A stretch of DNA of 64,000 nt from Aptenodytes patagonicus (lineage: Eukaryota > Chordata > Aves > Sphenisciformes > Spheniscidae): NCBI RefSeq assembly GCF_965638725.1, contig NC_134949.1:53348151-53412150 (forward strand). Reading direction: 5' to 3'. The notes beneath the pieces are model-generated. The model had not been told where the DNA came from and did not search any database. It saw only the letters and a list, made by a program, of their open reading frames with translations. Shown here piece by piece: positions 1 through 11,174 of this stretch. A program made the translations under genes and the position numbers. How positions within the stretch are numbered: the first letter of the stretch is position 1; every line of letters begins with the position of its first letter.

Positions 1-1764
1 ACACTTGACAAGTCTCAAACTTGAAATTCTGGTCTTAAACTAGTAATTCTGTAACATCAGGCAGACACAGGGTGCATCAAATGAGGGCAACGTGCTGCTT
101 TCTACAAAATTTGCATTGACACCAGGCTAATAGTGTAGGAATTCCCTATTTCTACTAGTAGGGAATAGCTGTAGCTAAGTATGTGTTTTATTTCTGAAAA
201 TGTATCTTAAGTGCAGTTTTCTATTGTTATGGACTTCAAAATCCAGTATTGGTAACTTGACTACCCGTGCCTAAGGGTGAGTTTCCTGGGAAGGAGACTG
301 ATGATGGGTAAAGAGGATGTAGCATCTCAAACAGTTCTTAATCTGATTGCAAATTGGGTTAATGGGCAGAAGGCCTGAGAGCTATACAATTATGCATATA
401 CAACTGGGAGCAAGGCCTCGTACTTCCCAGGCTTCAATTGCTTGGTAGGTATGTTTGGCTTGGGCTGCCAGTCCTGGACTCCCTACGTGATGAGGGTGGT
501 GATACTTCCCCTTCCTTCTCCAGCACTTAGAGGAAGGTGCAAAAGGAGGGTTCCATGTGGATTCCAGGTGTGACCTTGTAAAACCTGTCAGCATTTATCT
601 CTTTACAGATCCAGTACAGAGCATGTTACTAATCCTTCCTAGATTGTCCAGGAAGAAACCCGTTGCCTGACCTCTGATGTCTTTTTAAGAAGAGGTCACC
701 TTTTACATAGGCGATAATTAAGCATGGTTCTGACATGAACATAGTCTCATTTTACAATGCCCAGTTAAATAGTCAGTCTTCTGAAGTTCTGAATCTTCTA
801 AAATTGACGTGTTTAGGGGAAGTAGTTCTCAAGTAGGTTGTTTGCCAGACTGCAAGACAAAATATCAGTCACTGCAGGTTGGCATGCATGTCCCATAGCT
901 CTTTCTGAAAGCTTTGGTTGACTTCTAATTTGATATCTTCCTTCTTATCCCTCTGAGGAAATGTTGGATGATGTCAAATATGAAAAGTAACAGTGAGATG
1001 TGACTTAAAATTTGTCAGAATGACCTGTTTAAGAATTTCTGTTAAATGGTTTCCTTTCACATGAAAAAAAATTATTCAAGTTGGTCTTTTTTTAATTTCT
1101 GGTAAGTTATTAATGAAATCTCACTCAAAGTTTTATGTGCAGGAAATACTTTGTATGTAGCCTTCACTGTGAAGTCGAAGTACAAGTGTAGAAGTTCTTG
1201 AGTACTCTTTGATCTGCTTTGCTCCATCTGTCTTAGTCTGACTGTGTGGAGGGATCAGACTAACAGTCGACAAATAACCTTTTCTGATTAAGAATCAGGT
1301 GAATTGTCAGGTTTGGTTTGTGGCGATGCTTGAGTGTACATAGGTGTGATGTGTAGAGTGGATGAGATTGCTGACGGAAGCTGTCAATTTTTAAAGAATC
1401 TGATCTAAACATAATTATACCAGTATACTACTGACAGTGTTAGAATAGTGATTTCAGTAAATCTTTTCAATACAGAAAGTCACGCTGTTGATTTGGAGAA
1501 TAAAATGTAAAGCAAAATTCAGACAGTTTGGTGGTTTTCCTGAGTATTGAGGAACATACTGGCTGTTAAAATAAGTTAGGATTTGAGACTAGCAAGTAAC
1601 CATTACAGTTATATTAGTGTAACCTCGTGGTGAGTACTTCATCTGTCCAGGGAACCTTTAGGAAGCCAGCTGTATGAGGAATTTAAGAATTCTGTATTTC
1701 GGATCAGGGTGTGAGAAGGGAAGTCGTAAGCTATATCAAGCGATTAACTACTTGTTCTGTTTAG
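1..1764 (+). other. SLC25A3: SLC25A3 intron, 3' part
   Basis: AT-rich intronic sequence upstream of the first visible exon. I searched for the alternative carrier exon ending just before VDPQ and did not find it. A perfect 9-bp inverted repeat (1233-1241 and 1255-1263, 13-base loop) is the only structure noted. Vertebrate SLC25A3 introns host the H/ACA snoRNA SNORA53, but I cannot confirm it here. Confidence 0.75.
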
Positions 1765-1944
1765 GTTGATCCACAAAAATACAAGAGCATCTTCAATGGA
1801 TTTTCAGTGACAGTCAAAGAAGATGGCGTTCGTGGCTTGGCTAAGGGATGGGCTCCAACCTTTATTGGATATTCCATGCAGGGGCTTTGTAAATTTGGTT
1901 TCTATGAAGTTTTCAAAATCCTATATGGCAACATGCTGGGAGAG
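1765..1944 (+). CDS. SLC25A3: SLC25A3 coding exon (first in window)
   Basis: Sixty codons from VDPQKY to NMLGE, between acceptor TTTAG and donor GTAAGC, starting and ending in phase 0. It encodes the matrix loop of repeat 1 and the start of repeat 2, including RGLAKGWAPTFIGYS, which is strongly conserved in phosphate carriers. Confidence 0.97.
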
Positions 1945-4096
1945 GTAAGCCTTAAGTGGTTTATATGAGGCTATATATCTGCAACATAATAGCATTAGTA
2001 GCACAGAGTAATCACAAAAGCGTGATTCGTTAATAAAAACGTGTGTTTAAATTCATTTCAGGAAAACGCATATTTGTGGCGTACTTCGCTATATTTAGCT
2101 GCATCTGCCAGTGCAGAGTTTTTTGCCGACATTGCTCTGGCTCCAATGGAAGCTGCTAAAGTTCGTATTCAGACACAGCCTGGATATGCTAACACTCTGC
2201 GGCAGGCTGTGCCTAAAATGTTTGCAGAAGAAGGCATCTGGGCGTAAGTATCTCTTGATTTTATTCGTTATTTTTATTCAGGTTCTTGATGTTGAATATT
2301 TTTTCCTAATGAAAGACTGTTGCTAAAACTAATTGTGGCTTTAGCTTATAATACTTTTTGGTCTTTGTATTTCAAGCTAACAACTTAACATACTTCAAGG
2401 AATCTGCTGAACTGGCTGTTAATCCCACATGCTCCTTAGATCCATCTTTGTGAGTATCTTTGTGCTGAGTTCTGCTGGATAACTTCAGTTTCTAGCAGTT
2501 CCAGTCAGAGATATTCAGCAACTTTTTGGTTGTACAGTCAAAGATGCTTGAGTCATTGGCATGTAAGAGTAATATAACTGCATGTTAGCTTTCTGTTCTG
2601 ATAGAAGTGGCTGTAAATATACAAGTCATTTATCACTATCGGGACTTGGCTGGTATGCAGACATGAGCCTTACTGCACTTGTAGCATCAGTACAGCATTA
2701 CTGTAGTGTACTGTAATCTGAAAAGTGACTACAAAAACAGCTGTGCAGCATAGGGATCAGGTAAATTCTAATTTGTGTTGCTGTTTTAAGTTAGTACTCG
2801 GGAACTAATAAAAGTTAAATTTCTGTTCTGTAGGTATTGAGACACTTAAGCCTTACAGTGTCAGTATTTAGAAGTTGTATTCCGATAGCAACAATAAGCT
2901 AACTATTTTTTTTTCAAATTAGAAATGTCCTTTAAATACTGGAGAAAATGAAACTGAGTTTGTCTCTTCTTTGGTTAAGTTTCTATAAAGGTGTTGCTCC
3001 ACTATGGATGAGACAGATTCCATACACAATGATGAAATTTGCCTGCTTTGAACGTACTGTTGAAGCTCTCTACAAGTACGTCGTTCCCAAGCCACGAAGT
3101 GAATGTACAAAAGGAGAACAACTGGTAGTCACATTTATTGCAGGCTATATTGGTAAGGAATCTTTAAGTCCTACACTTCATTAATGGACTACTGCAACTC
3201 TAGAAGCCTATCCCTTTTCAGAATATCAAATTGATGTAACTAGAATGGGAGAATTTACTTTAAAATGTGCAGGGGAAAAAACTATATTCAATATGTAAGT
3301 GGAAAATGGGTCTTCAGTAGGACGATACTCTTAATTGTTCCTGTGTATTACCAATGTTAATGTCCAAGTTTAGAAACTGCAGCTGATTTAAGTGAAAAAA
3401 CTTGCATCTTTGCTAGACTGGGGGGAGGTTGAAGGAAGGGGAGAGAAATCTGGATGGAAGGGGGATTTTCAGTATCCAAAGATTCAGAAGGAGTTTTGTT
3501 TTAGCAGAAGAGGTGCTGCAAGAGCAGAACCGAGGTGTTGTCTAATATTCGTGTCACATTATAAGTATGTACCTGCTGTCCTTTTAGGATACCAGGAGGC
3601 TTGACATAACTTCTGTGCAATTTATTAGAAGGTGTGGTTTCAGTTGGTTGTACTTAATGTACACAGTAATGGTACAGCTAAAACACCACAGAACTAATGT
3701 CAAATTATTCTTTCAGCTGGTGTGTTCTGTGCAATTGTTTCCCATCCTGCTGACTCCGTGGTGTCTGTGTTGAACAAAGAAAAGGGCAGTTCTGCTTCAC
3801 AGGTTCTTATGAGGCTTGGATTCAAAGGTACATTCTTATTTCATGTATTTTGGATTGAGTGTTTGTGGTGTTTTGGGGAGGATTTCTTTTTTTCTGGCTT
3901 CTTGTGCTACTCATGCTTTATGTTTTGCTCTATAGGTGTATGGAAAGGTCTGTTTGCTCGTATCATTATGATTGGTACCCTGACTGCACTGCAGTGGTTC
4001 ATCTATGATTCTGTGAAGGTTTATTTCAGACTTCCTCGTCCGCCTCCACCTGAAATGCCAGAATCTCTGAAGAAGAAGCTTGGTCTAACTGAATAG
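1765..4096 (+). CDS. SLC25A3: Mitochondrial phosphate carrier, 3' five coding exons (partial gene)
   Basis: Coding exons are 1765-1944, 2062-2243, 2980-3152, 3717-3827 and 3936-4096. Together they encode 268 residues plus a TAG stop; about 94 residues, including the transit region and first carrier repeat, lie before the window. The protein carries phosphate with protons across the inner mitochondrial membrane, feeding ATP synthesis. The sequence matches the vertebrate carrier closely, from VDPQKYKSIFNGF to the C-terminus KKKLGLTE (human ends in TQ). The second-repeat carrier signature reads PMEAAK and the third reads PADSVV, where the usual basic residue is replaced, as is normal for this carrier. 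All introns are GT-AG and the exon phases fit. The alternative third exons (3A/3B) of vertebrate SLC25A3 should lie upstream; I saw neither in 1-1764. Neighbour IKBIP is convergent, about 6 kb away. Confidence 0.97.
2062..2243 (+). CDS. SLC25A3: SLC25A3 coding exon (second in window)
   Basis: Starts ENAYLWRTSLYLAASASAEF and ends after two bases of an Ala codon at donor GTAAGT. It contains the second carrier motif, APMEAAKVRIQ. The next intron (2244-2979, 736 bp) has no coding sequence. Confidence 0.97.
2980..3152 (+). CDS. SLC25A3: SLC25A3 coding exon (third in window)
   Basis: Acceptor TTAAG precedes T+TTC, restoring the AFYKGVAPLWMRQIPYTMM stretch. It ends after one base of an Ala codon (GYI/A) at donor GTAAGG. 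The acceptor lies in a weak pyrimidine context but is fixed by frame and protein similarity. The next intron (3153-3716) shows nothing recognisable. Confidence 0.97.
3717..3827 (+). CDS. SLC25A3: SLC25A3 coding exon (fourth in window)
   Basis: Encodes AGVFCAIVSHPADSVVSVL to RLGFK, the third carrier repeat. Donor GTACAT is weak, and the following intron is only 108 bp. Confidence 0.97.
3936..4096 (+). CDS. SLC25A3: SLC25A3 terminal coding exon
   Basis: Acceptor TATAG, then GVWKGLFARIIMIGTLTALQ and the proline-rich tail RLPRPPPPEMPESLKKK before TAG. It encodes the last transmembrane helix pair and the C-terminus. Confidence 0.97.
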
Positions 4097-4275
4097 ACAA
4101 CTCATGGACTGACTATGCTGGCTGTCCCAGTGATGAGTTTCATGAAACTTTTATATATTTGACTATGTAGAAAACAAACTCTATATGATGTCATTATTGG
4201 CTGTGCCCTCAGCCCGCATGAGGGTTTCAATTCTACCACTGTCATTGCCTGAAATAAATGAGAAATAGTGCTTAG
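4097..4275 (+). other. SLC25A3: SLC25A3 3' UTR (proximal form)
   Basis: About 180 bases run from the stop to just past an AATAAA at 4253-4258. A TG-rich stretch follows the signal, as expected for cleavage. Confidence 0.8.
4253..4258 (+). terminator. SLC25A3: Poly(A) signal AATAAA of SLC25A3
   Basis: Canonical hexamer 157 bases after the stop codon; downstream TAGCGTCTGTTTACT supplies T/G-rich sequence. Confidence 0.8.
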
Positions 4276-4280
4276 CGTCT

Positions 4281-7200
4281 GTTTACTACTGCATATGTAA
4301 GCTTCATTTCATAGCAGCAAATACCTCAAATACTCCCCACCCCGCCAATAATAAAAAAATTAACCTGTCCTACACTTTAGGAACTAGAAAATTATGAAAC
4401 AATTGTAACAAAACCAGACTTTCACTGTTTCCAGAGAAGTGCCAAGGACCTATCCTTGCAGAACTGCAGACACTAACTGCAGTTCTATGCACTTTGAGTC
4501 CACTGTTTTATTTGCCTACAATAAGCTGTTACTGTAGAATAGCTAACTCCTGAATGGCTGAGGTGAGACTGCAGTCTGATAGGGCACCCTGCTCGTAGTA
4601 TCGGTGTTCTCCACAGAGATAAAAGGAACCTTATATACGTAATAGAGCCATTTCTGCTTTGGGTGGTCATCCCAACGTAACTAACTTACGCTTACGTGAC
4701 TAATTTCTGCTTCTGTTGGCTTTGAACCGCACCAAAGAATTCAGTCCTTTTGGTTGTACTGTGGAATTAAACAGTAGCTGCTACTTTTAACAAAAGAAAA
4801 GCTGATGTTAATAAAGATTCTCAAAAGATACCCGACCACTAAAAGCTTACTACAGCTTTACAGTAAAATAAAAATGGCTTGCCTCTTACTGTGGAGTTTG
4901 ACAAACTTGCCAGCTTTTCCCTAGTTTGTTTTTGGTTTTTGTTTTCTGAATTAGTTTAACTGTAATGCTGAGTTTTGGTTGAACCATGCACTTCTGCAGT
5001 GCAAGAAGCCGTACTTTTTTTTTTTTTTTTGGACCTTACTTGATGTGAAGAGAAAAATCTAGTCTCCTAGGCATACAAGAGGAGACACACACAATGTTTT
5101 TGTTAAGGCAAAGAATTTGGTTTTTTCAGTCTTTTACAGAAAGATAAGCATGCTGCCTTCAGTGTTTTGCCTGTTCAAGAAACCCACAGTTGATAATCGC
5201 ATTGAGAAAAATCCAAATCCAGAAAATGCCTAATAGGATATAAAGGCTTCACCGTATCCACTACTACTTTGTTAAGAGCTGGAGCGTAAGTGTCTGTGCA
5301 AAACTGTTTGGATGTGCTGCCTTTCAGCATGTGAGCTGATGATGCCAAACTTGGCTTGGCATTCACGTATGTTGTACTGCTCCTTCCTCCTTACTTGTGT
5401 CCTTTAGAGTCAAAAGGACAATTAAAGCAGGCGCCATTGGAGTAGCATAAATATACTGACTGCTGCATCTTGCTGGAGTCTGATGTTCCTGCTACCAATT
5501 TACATAGCGCTGAGCTTCTCACCCCCTGGGAAAACCCTCCGCATTCCGAGATTTTTGGATGGTTGTGCTAAACAAGCTGAGCCTTATTTTGAGTTGCCGC
5601 CTTTTCAAAACATGGAGTAAAATCTAAAACTGCTCTATTTCCCTGTCACCGTGACACTAAACACATTCTTAGAGCGGTTGGCATCTTAACTGCGTTATAC
5701 AGCAAAGTCAAATTCCGTAAGTGTAAATAAAGCATTTGTACAAGTACTTTGGTGTTGAATTAAATATATTTCATTATATAAGTATGTACATCTTGTTGCC
5801 CCATCGTGAGTGGGAAGCTTTGAAATTATTTAACGAATCATTAAATGTTCCTAAGAGCTTCCTCGGAGAAGAGCATTAACTATGACTTGATCTTGTATCA
5901 AGACCACTGATGTTACATCAGCTATTGAAGTTAACTTTTGTATGTGGTTCAACTTGTTAGAAAAGGTAGTGTCACTTTTGTGTACTGAATATCATAGTTT
6001 CTTTAAAGGTGCACTTTAACTCAGTAGACTGTTTGCTGGAAAACATCTCGAGTTCCTTCTAATCCTGGGAAAGTGAAGCGCTTTTGCCAACTTTTAAGGC
6101 TGGCAGAAGAATGAGACAAACTTGGTGTGTGCAGTGAAGTAGCCCAATTGTCAAGTAATCCAATGATAAGCTAAATTTCTCAAGGCTGTTTCTTGTCATT
6201 CTGTGTGTGGAGCAAAATCACGCAATTTTTCTCTAGAATTGGGTCACCTTTGTGCAGCAGTTTTAAATGTGTGCAGTAAGTAATAAGAGAATCTTAAATC
6301 CATTTTCTTACTGCTCAAGGGTAGACCTGAAACTATCTTAAAGATGCTCGGATAACTTTATTGAGGTAAATCTGGGATAAGACTACAAGGGGCAGCTAGC
6401 TGTTCTGTTCTTTTGTAACTGAGAAAGGGAAAATACACTTAGTGCTACTTCCAGTGTTGTGTTTCAGTGGAAAACCCGAGAGGGGTAGAGAATTGCCTTG
6501 CAGCTGCTGACTGCACTGATGTTCAGGCATAGGCTTGTTCGGATGCTTGAGATGAAGGGGTTTGACATATAAAATGCTGTTGCTTAAAGGGTCTCCCACT
6601 GGTATTTTAAATAAGCTCCAGTGGGAAAACTGTAGTAGTATAATGCATTTAATAGGTCAACTTTGTCATCGATAACCGTGCTTTGTAGCGTAACGCGTGG
6701 TACGTTTTCTGAAAGTTGAGAACACGGGGCAGGGGAGCCGCGGTGCTTCAGATGGGCTTGTGCTTTCATTGCCAGGAAAGTCCTGTATCGAAAAGGAGCA
6801 CTCCGTTTTGAACCAAGTATAACTTAGCTCCAGAGCAGTCACTAAACCCAAAAGTGCTTTGTAAAATATGGGTTATGTATATGCTGCTTGTGTATATTGT
6901 TTTATGAAGGGGAACACATCCTTTCTTGCTATTACTGGAGCTGAGGTCAGCTTTCTGGTTTAAAGCGTACTGTCTATCTAAATTTGGAATAACAGCTCCA
7001 TTCACACCCTGTGTTTATATCAGATTGTACTGCAAGTCAAACGTGCTGATGTTGCCGATACTTGCTGAAATGCTTGTTACATATCATTTTAAAATGGGAT
7101 GTAATGATACAAATAGTTGTAATTCATTTGCATTTCTACATAGAAATGATGTAGTTCACAGTGAAAACAATAAACATCCTGCTTTTTTTTATAGCAAATA

Positions 7201-10135
7201 TGAGTACCTTGGATAGCTGAGCTTAGTAGGTACGTGGCCTTGTTACAGGATGTGATTTTTGTAACTCGAGTGATGTGGGAGAAGGATGTCGCTAGCAGAA
7301 ACTTCTTGGCTGAGCTGATGTTCTGGTGTCTCAAAGTAGATTTTAGTGTGTTGGGATTACTTTGCTCGTGTCGTTTTTCAGTGTTCATCACTTAATGCTG
7401 TTACTGTTTTGTTTGGGTTTGGTTTGTTTTTTTTTCCTTGTGAGTTGTTGGCAAGAATATAATTGGCCAGTTCTATGCCTGCATACTAAGTTAAAAGCAA
7501 AGATGTCCTGAGTATAGCTACAGGTTGGGCTGCATGGGATGATACCTTTTAAGTAGCATAGCTGTAATTTTCATTATTACCTCAATCTCTCAATCACTTA
7601 ATAAAATTGTAGAGAGTACCGTTGAGTGCCCCTAGAAAATGGACTAAGTAAGGGGTTGTAGTTTTACTGGGCTACAGTATACTCTCCCCACCGCTGAGTA
7701 CTAAACCAAGGAGGCGAGGTTAGTAGTCTGCTTTAAATTTATGAAAAATACCTCACACTCTGCCTCATCTTTTCCACTGTAGAAAGAGCTTTGCCTCTGT
7801 CCTTAGACCACTGTAATTACAAAGCAACTCTAAAACTCGCATTTAATTTTTTAGTATAGCAGAGGTGTGTGCTTGAAAGGCAAATGAAGATTTGCAATAC
7901 CTGTGCAAGAGATTATGGGGAATTACTGATCACTCACCTTATTTCTGAGGACAATACAGTGGGTGTGTAAACTTCAGATCCAGATTTTTTTTTTTTCCCA
8001 AGTAGACTTTCTCTGTGACTTAAACTTTTTCTCTCTTGCTTGTAGCAACAAAATTTCTGAAAGGATCATAATGCTTTGGACCTGCACTTCCTGGGAAGGA
8101 AGGGTGGGTGGTCTGCATATGTCTCTAGATAAATTAATGGTTCGGTAACATTTTTTGCATACTTGACTTCCCATGGAGACCATGAACAGGACTGTATACT
8201 CAGCTTTTCACTGGTAGATGTGTTCTAAGATTTGGAGGTTATTGATTTGGGGGTTGAAAGTGAAATCAACAGCTGTTTATCCTGGCTTATTTTCTGGTTA
8301 CTGTTCCAAAGAGCAAGCATGCTCTTTTCATCCAGAAAGAACTCATTGCTGCGTCAAGACTTCTCTGATTAACCATGCAGCTGGAGCCTATTTTCCACTT
8401 CTCTTCACTTGTGTAGATAGTGTCCTACTGGCTCTCCAGTTCTGCCTCTCCAGATTTTTACTGGCTACTGACCACAAATGATGCATTCATAAAGTTGAAA
8501 ACAAAATAAATAAAATTGCTATAGCCCATGACAGTTAATCCACTGGTAACTGTTAACCGCATCATATGGGCCGTAGCGAAAGGCGCTTAAGATAGATTTC
8601 TCACACAGCTCTATCAATGTTCTTTTGGTAGCCATGTCTATTGTGCCAAGTGCTCTCCTTGACGGCACTAACAAGAGCTTGCACACAAAAAAACCAACCC
8701 AGGATTGGTGGATTCAGTGAACATCCGGCTTTAATATACAAATGAGATATATTTATTACATAAATCCCAAACTCTTGTGGCGTATGTATGTGCATGTATA
8801 TATATATATTTTCAGGTATGATACACAACGCATGCTTTAGCATGGCTGATCATTCCGGATGTTCTTTAATTTTTCTGTCTCCTTCAAATGCCATTTGGTT
8901 ATTTTCAGGGGCTTGCTTAAGAATTGTGTGAAAGAGCCAAAGGGACACCGGTTGGTAAATAGTATCTGTGGATGCTTTCTAGGAAAACTTGTCTTTTGAC
9001 AGGTTTATCCTTGCAGTCTGTCAGGTGGACTGGGAAGGGGTAAGAGAAAATTGGGAAGTAGGAATGGACCTCTACCAAAAAGAGGAAAACTTGATGAAAC
9101 AGTATGTTTGAGGTTGACTGAGGGCAATGAAGCAAGCAGGGTACGGAAGACCAGCAACGTGAAGCAGGCCAAAAGATACAGAATGCTGAGTGAGGATGAG
9201 AACAGTGAGAGAGTGGAATGGTTGTATCTTCCATACAGTCAAGAGCCTAGTAGCTGCAAGATGTTCAGGTATGACCAACTAAAAAATTGAGAAGTTATAA
9301 GGGCCTTACTGTATGCTTATACTTCGTGATATAATTTCATTTATAGGGATTTTCTTAATTGCTGTACCTCTCCTAATTGGTTTTTATAGTCATTTTTATT
9401 CCTATTTAATGCACTTTTCCCCCTATCCTCTGCTAAACCCATTATCTTGTTACTTCAGTCTACTGCATTTTCAGATGTCTCAGATCTCTTAAACTCTTGC
9501 TAACCACAGAATAACCACAGAAATACTGCCAGTGGCTCCTATCAGTCTAACCTTTTGGGACCTAAGTAGCTTCTCTTTGCTAATTCTGCTGCTCACTGTA
9601 GTATTTTGTGGGCTAAGAAACAATGAATGAATAACACTGTTAGGATTCCTGAACAGATACCGTGACGCTGGGAGAAAGCCATCAGTAGGGCTAGTCAGTC
9701 TTTCAAAACACTGTCCCCATATAGAGTTCTGTGTTTTAAAGACATAACAGTGCTGCATGGTAATTATAATTTAAAATTATAAAGCCTCACAGAAAACCTT
9801 ATACAAATTATTCCATCTAAATGTGTGACAAACTTTTTGCGAGGCATCGGCAATACTTCTGGGCGTTGCTTGCTTCACTGCATTTACCTCTTTAAATATT
9901 GACTATTTAAAAAAAAAGTGCAAAAGTTTACAAAAATCATAGAGTGAGTATATTGAGACAAATATTAAATTGCTACTGCAGTTTGACTAACTCTTGTTTA
10001 ACTCTATCTGGAAACAACAATTTTGCTCCTTCCTTTGGAGCAGGAAAGGAAAGCTGAAGATCTGTCAGTCTTGGGTCCTGCTTCCTTCATGAAAGCAAAC
10101 TCTAAAGGTAAGAACATTTTATGCTTTAACACTGT
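4281..10135. other. Intergenic region between SLC25A3 and IKBIP 3' ends
   Basis: About 5.9 kb of AT-rich DNA between two convergent genes. No ORF resembles a known protein; those present are short. AATAAA hexamers occur at several places, including 5726-5731, followed by a GT-rich stretch, so longer SLC25A3 transcripts are possible. A 9-bp perfect hairpin lies at 6594-6602/6618-6626 and a short TATG/TA repeat near 8785-8811. I saw no transposon ends or RNA genes. Confidence 0.7.
5726..5731 (+). terminator. Possible distal poly(A) signal for SLC25A3
   Basis: AATAAA followed about 20 bases later by TTTGGTGTTG, a good cleavage context 1.6 kb after the stop. Use is inferred only. Confidence 0.3.
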
Positions 10136-10156
10136 TTTATTGTAGAAAACAAGCAA

Positions 10157-10162
10157 TTTATT
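10157..10162 (-). terminator. IKBIP: Poly(A) signal for IKBIP short form
   Basis: AATAAA on the minus strand, 257 bases past the distal stop. A second copy lies at 10136-10141, so the 3' UTR probably ends near 10115-10140. Confidence 0.6.
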
Positions 10163-10418
10163 AAATATAGCATCTGTCATCCTTCAGAAAGACAAATACA
10201 TGCACAGAGACATGTTTTTTGCTCACATTATAGCTTGTCCCTTGAATTCAGTATGACTTTTTTTCTGTCCTTTTCAAAGGAAGAGGACAAATCTCTAGTT
10301 AAGTTTCGGTGTGCTTCTCAATGAAGCCTTTAAATATTGTCTGTCTTCTTAGTACTACACGTGATGGGGTTAACGCTCCTCGAACTAGTATTCTTTAGGC
10401 AGTGACATTTCACAGTGA

Positions 10419-11174
10419 TCAGTTCATGTCTGAAATCTTGGTTATTTCATCTTTCATATCTTTGATCTCAGTTTGAACTCTTGTTAGATTGGCCAATTTC
10501 TCATTCAGTAAAGCAATTTCCTTCTCCCGTCGTAATACCTCCTCTACTAATCTTCCTATTCTCAGTGTTAGGTCATTTATTAATGGCTCCAAGATGGTAA
10601 AATCCTTTTTAAGTTTGTACATCTTGGGTTTTAAATCATTTGCAAATGTAACCGTCTTCAGAACTTTTGCTCTGTCACCTTCGAGATTCAAAAGTCTATC
10701 CGAATGCTTGTTAAAATCACTCCTTAACTCAGATAATGCTGTCTTAATTTGCTCAATTTTTCTTGCGTTACTGGATGCTAAGCTCTGTAGTTTTGTACTT
10801 CGGTCGATGCTACTGGTAAGCAGGTCACCTATATTTTTTACCGTTGTCTTTTCACCTTTTTCTACTTTATCTTCTAGTGTTTGCAAAGAATCTGTCAATG
10901 CAGTCATATCTGAGACTAGGCCTGAAATGCGCCTTATGTCAGTTTTTACTGTCGCGATCGTCAAAGTTACGTTTTTTGCTACAGAAGCTGCATTCTGTTC
11001 AACACTTGAAACTGCATGAAAAAGAGTTGTTAAATTCTTCTGCAGTTCTTCTTGTTTTTTAATTATGCTGCTAGACCATGTTTTCATTGTATAAATATCT
11101 TCCTGCACATGTTTAATGTGAGAAATCATTTGAAGGTCTTCCATCTGTTCCATTAAGTTCCAAGTCTTTTCACA
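10419..11174 (-). CDS. IKBIP: IKBIP alternative terminal exon (short form)
   Basis: Acceptor CTCTAG, then CEKTWNLMEQMEDLQ to DEITKISDMN and TGA, 251 residues. Core VKTDIRRISGLV, ENIL-type coiled coil and KVLKTVTFANDLKPK match the human 350-residue form almost residue for residue, including the shared ending ISDMN. The exon starts in phase 0, in frame with exon 2, giving a 355-residue protein. Confidence 0.94.
   Translation of the reverse strand, partial: CEKTWNLMEQMEDLQMISHIKHVQEDIYTMKTWSSSIIKKQEELQKNLTTLFHAVSSVEQNAASVAKNVTLTIATVKTDIRRISGLVSDMTALTDSLQTLEDKVEKGEKTTVKNIGDLLTSSIDRSTKLQSLASSNARKIEQIKTALSELRSDFNKHSDRLLNLEGDRAKVLKTVTFANDLKPKMYKLKKDFTILEPLINDLTLRIGRLVEEVLRREKEIALLNEKLANLTRVQTEIKDMKDEITKISDMN

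Noticed and set aside
297-378. C/D box snoRNA-like pattern (CTGATGA then CTGA)
   Set aside because: No terminal stem between the flanks and an imperfect C box; chance match.
9051-9290. 79-codon plus-strand ORF, Arg/Lys-rich, in the intergenic region
   Set aside because: No similarity recognised, no splice or promoter context; length is within chance.
10489-11019. 176-codon plus-strand ORF over the IKBIP short-form exon
   Set aside because: Antisense shadow of the well-supported minus-strand coding exon.
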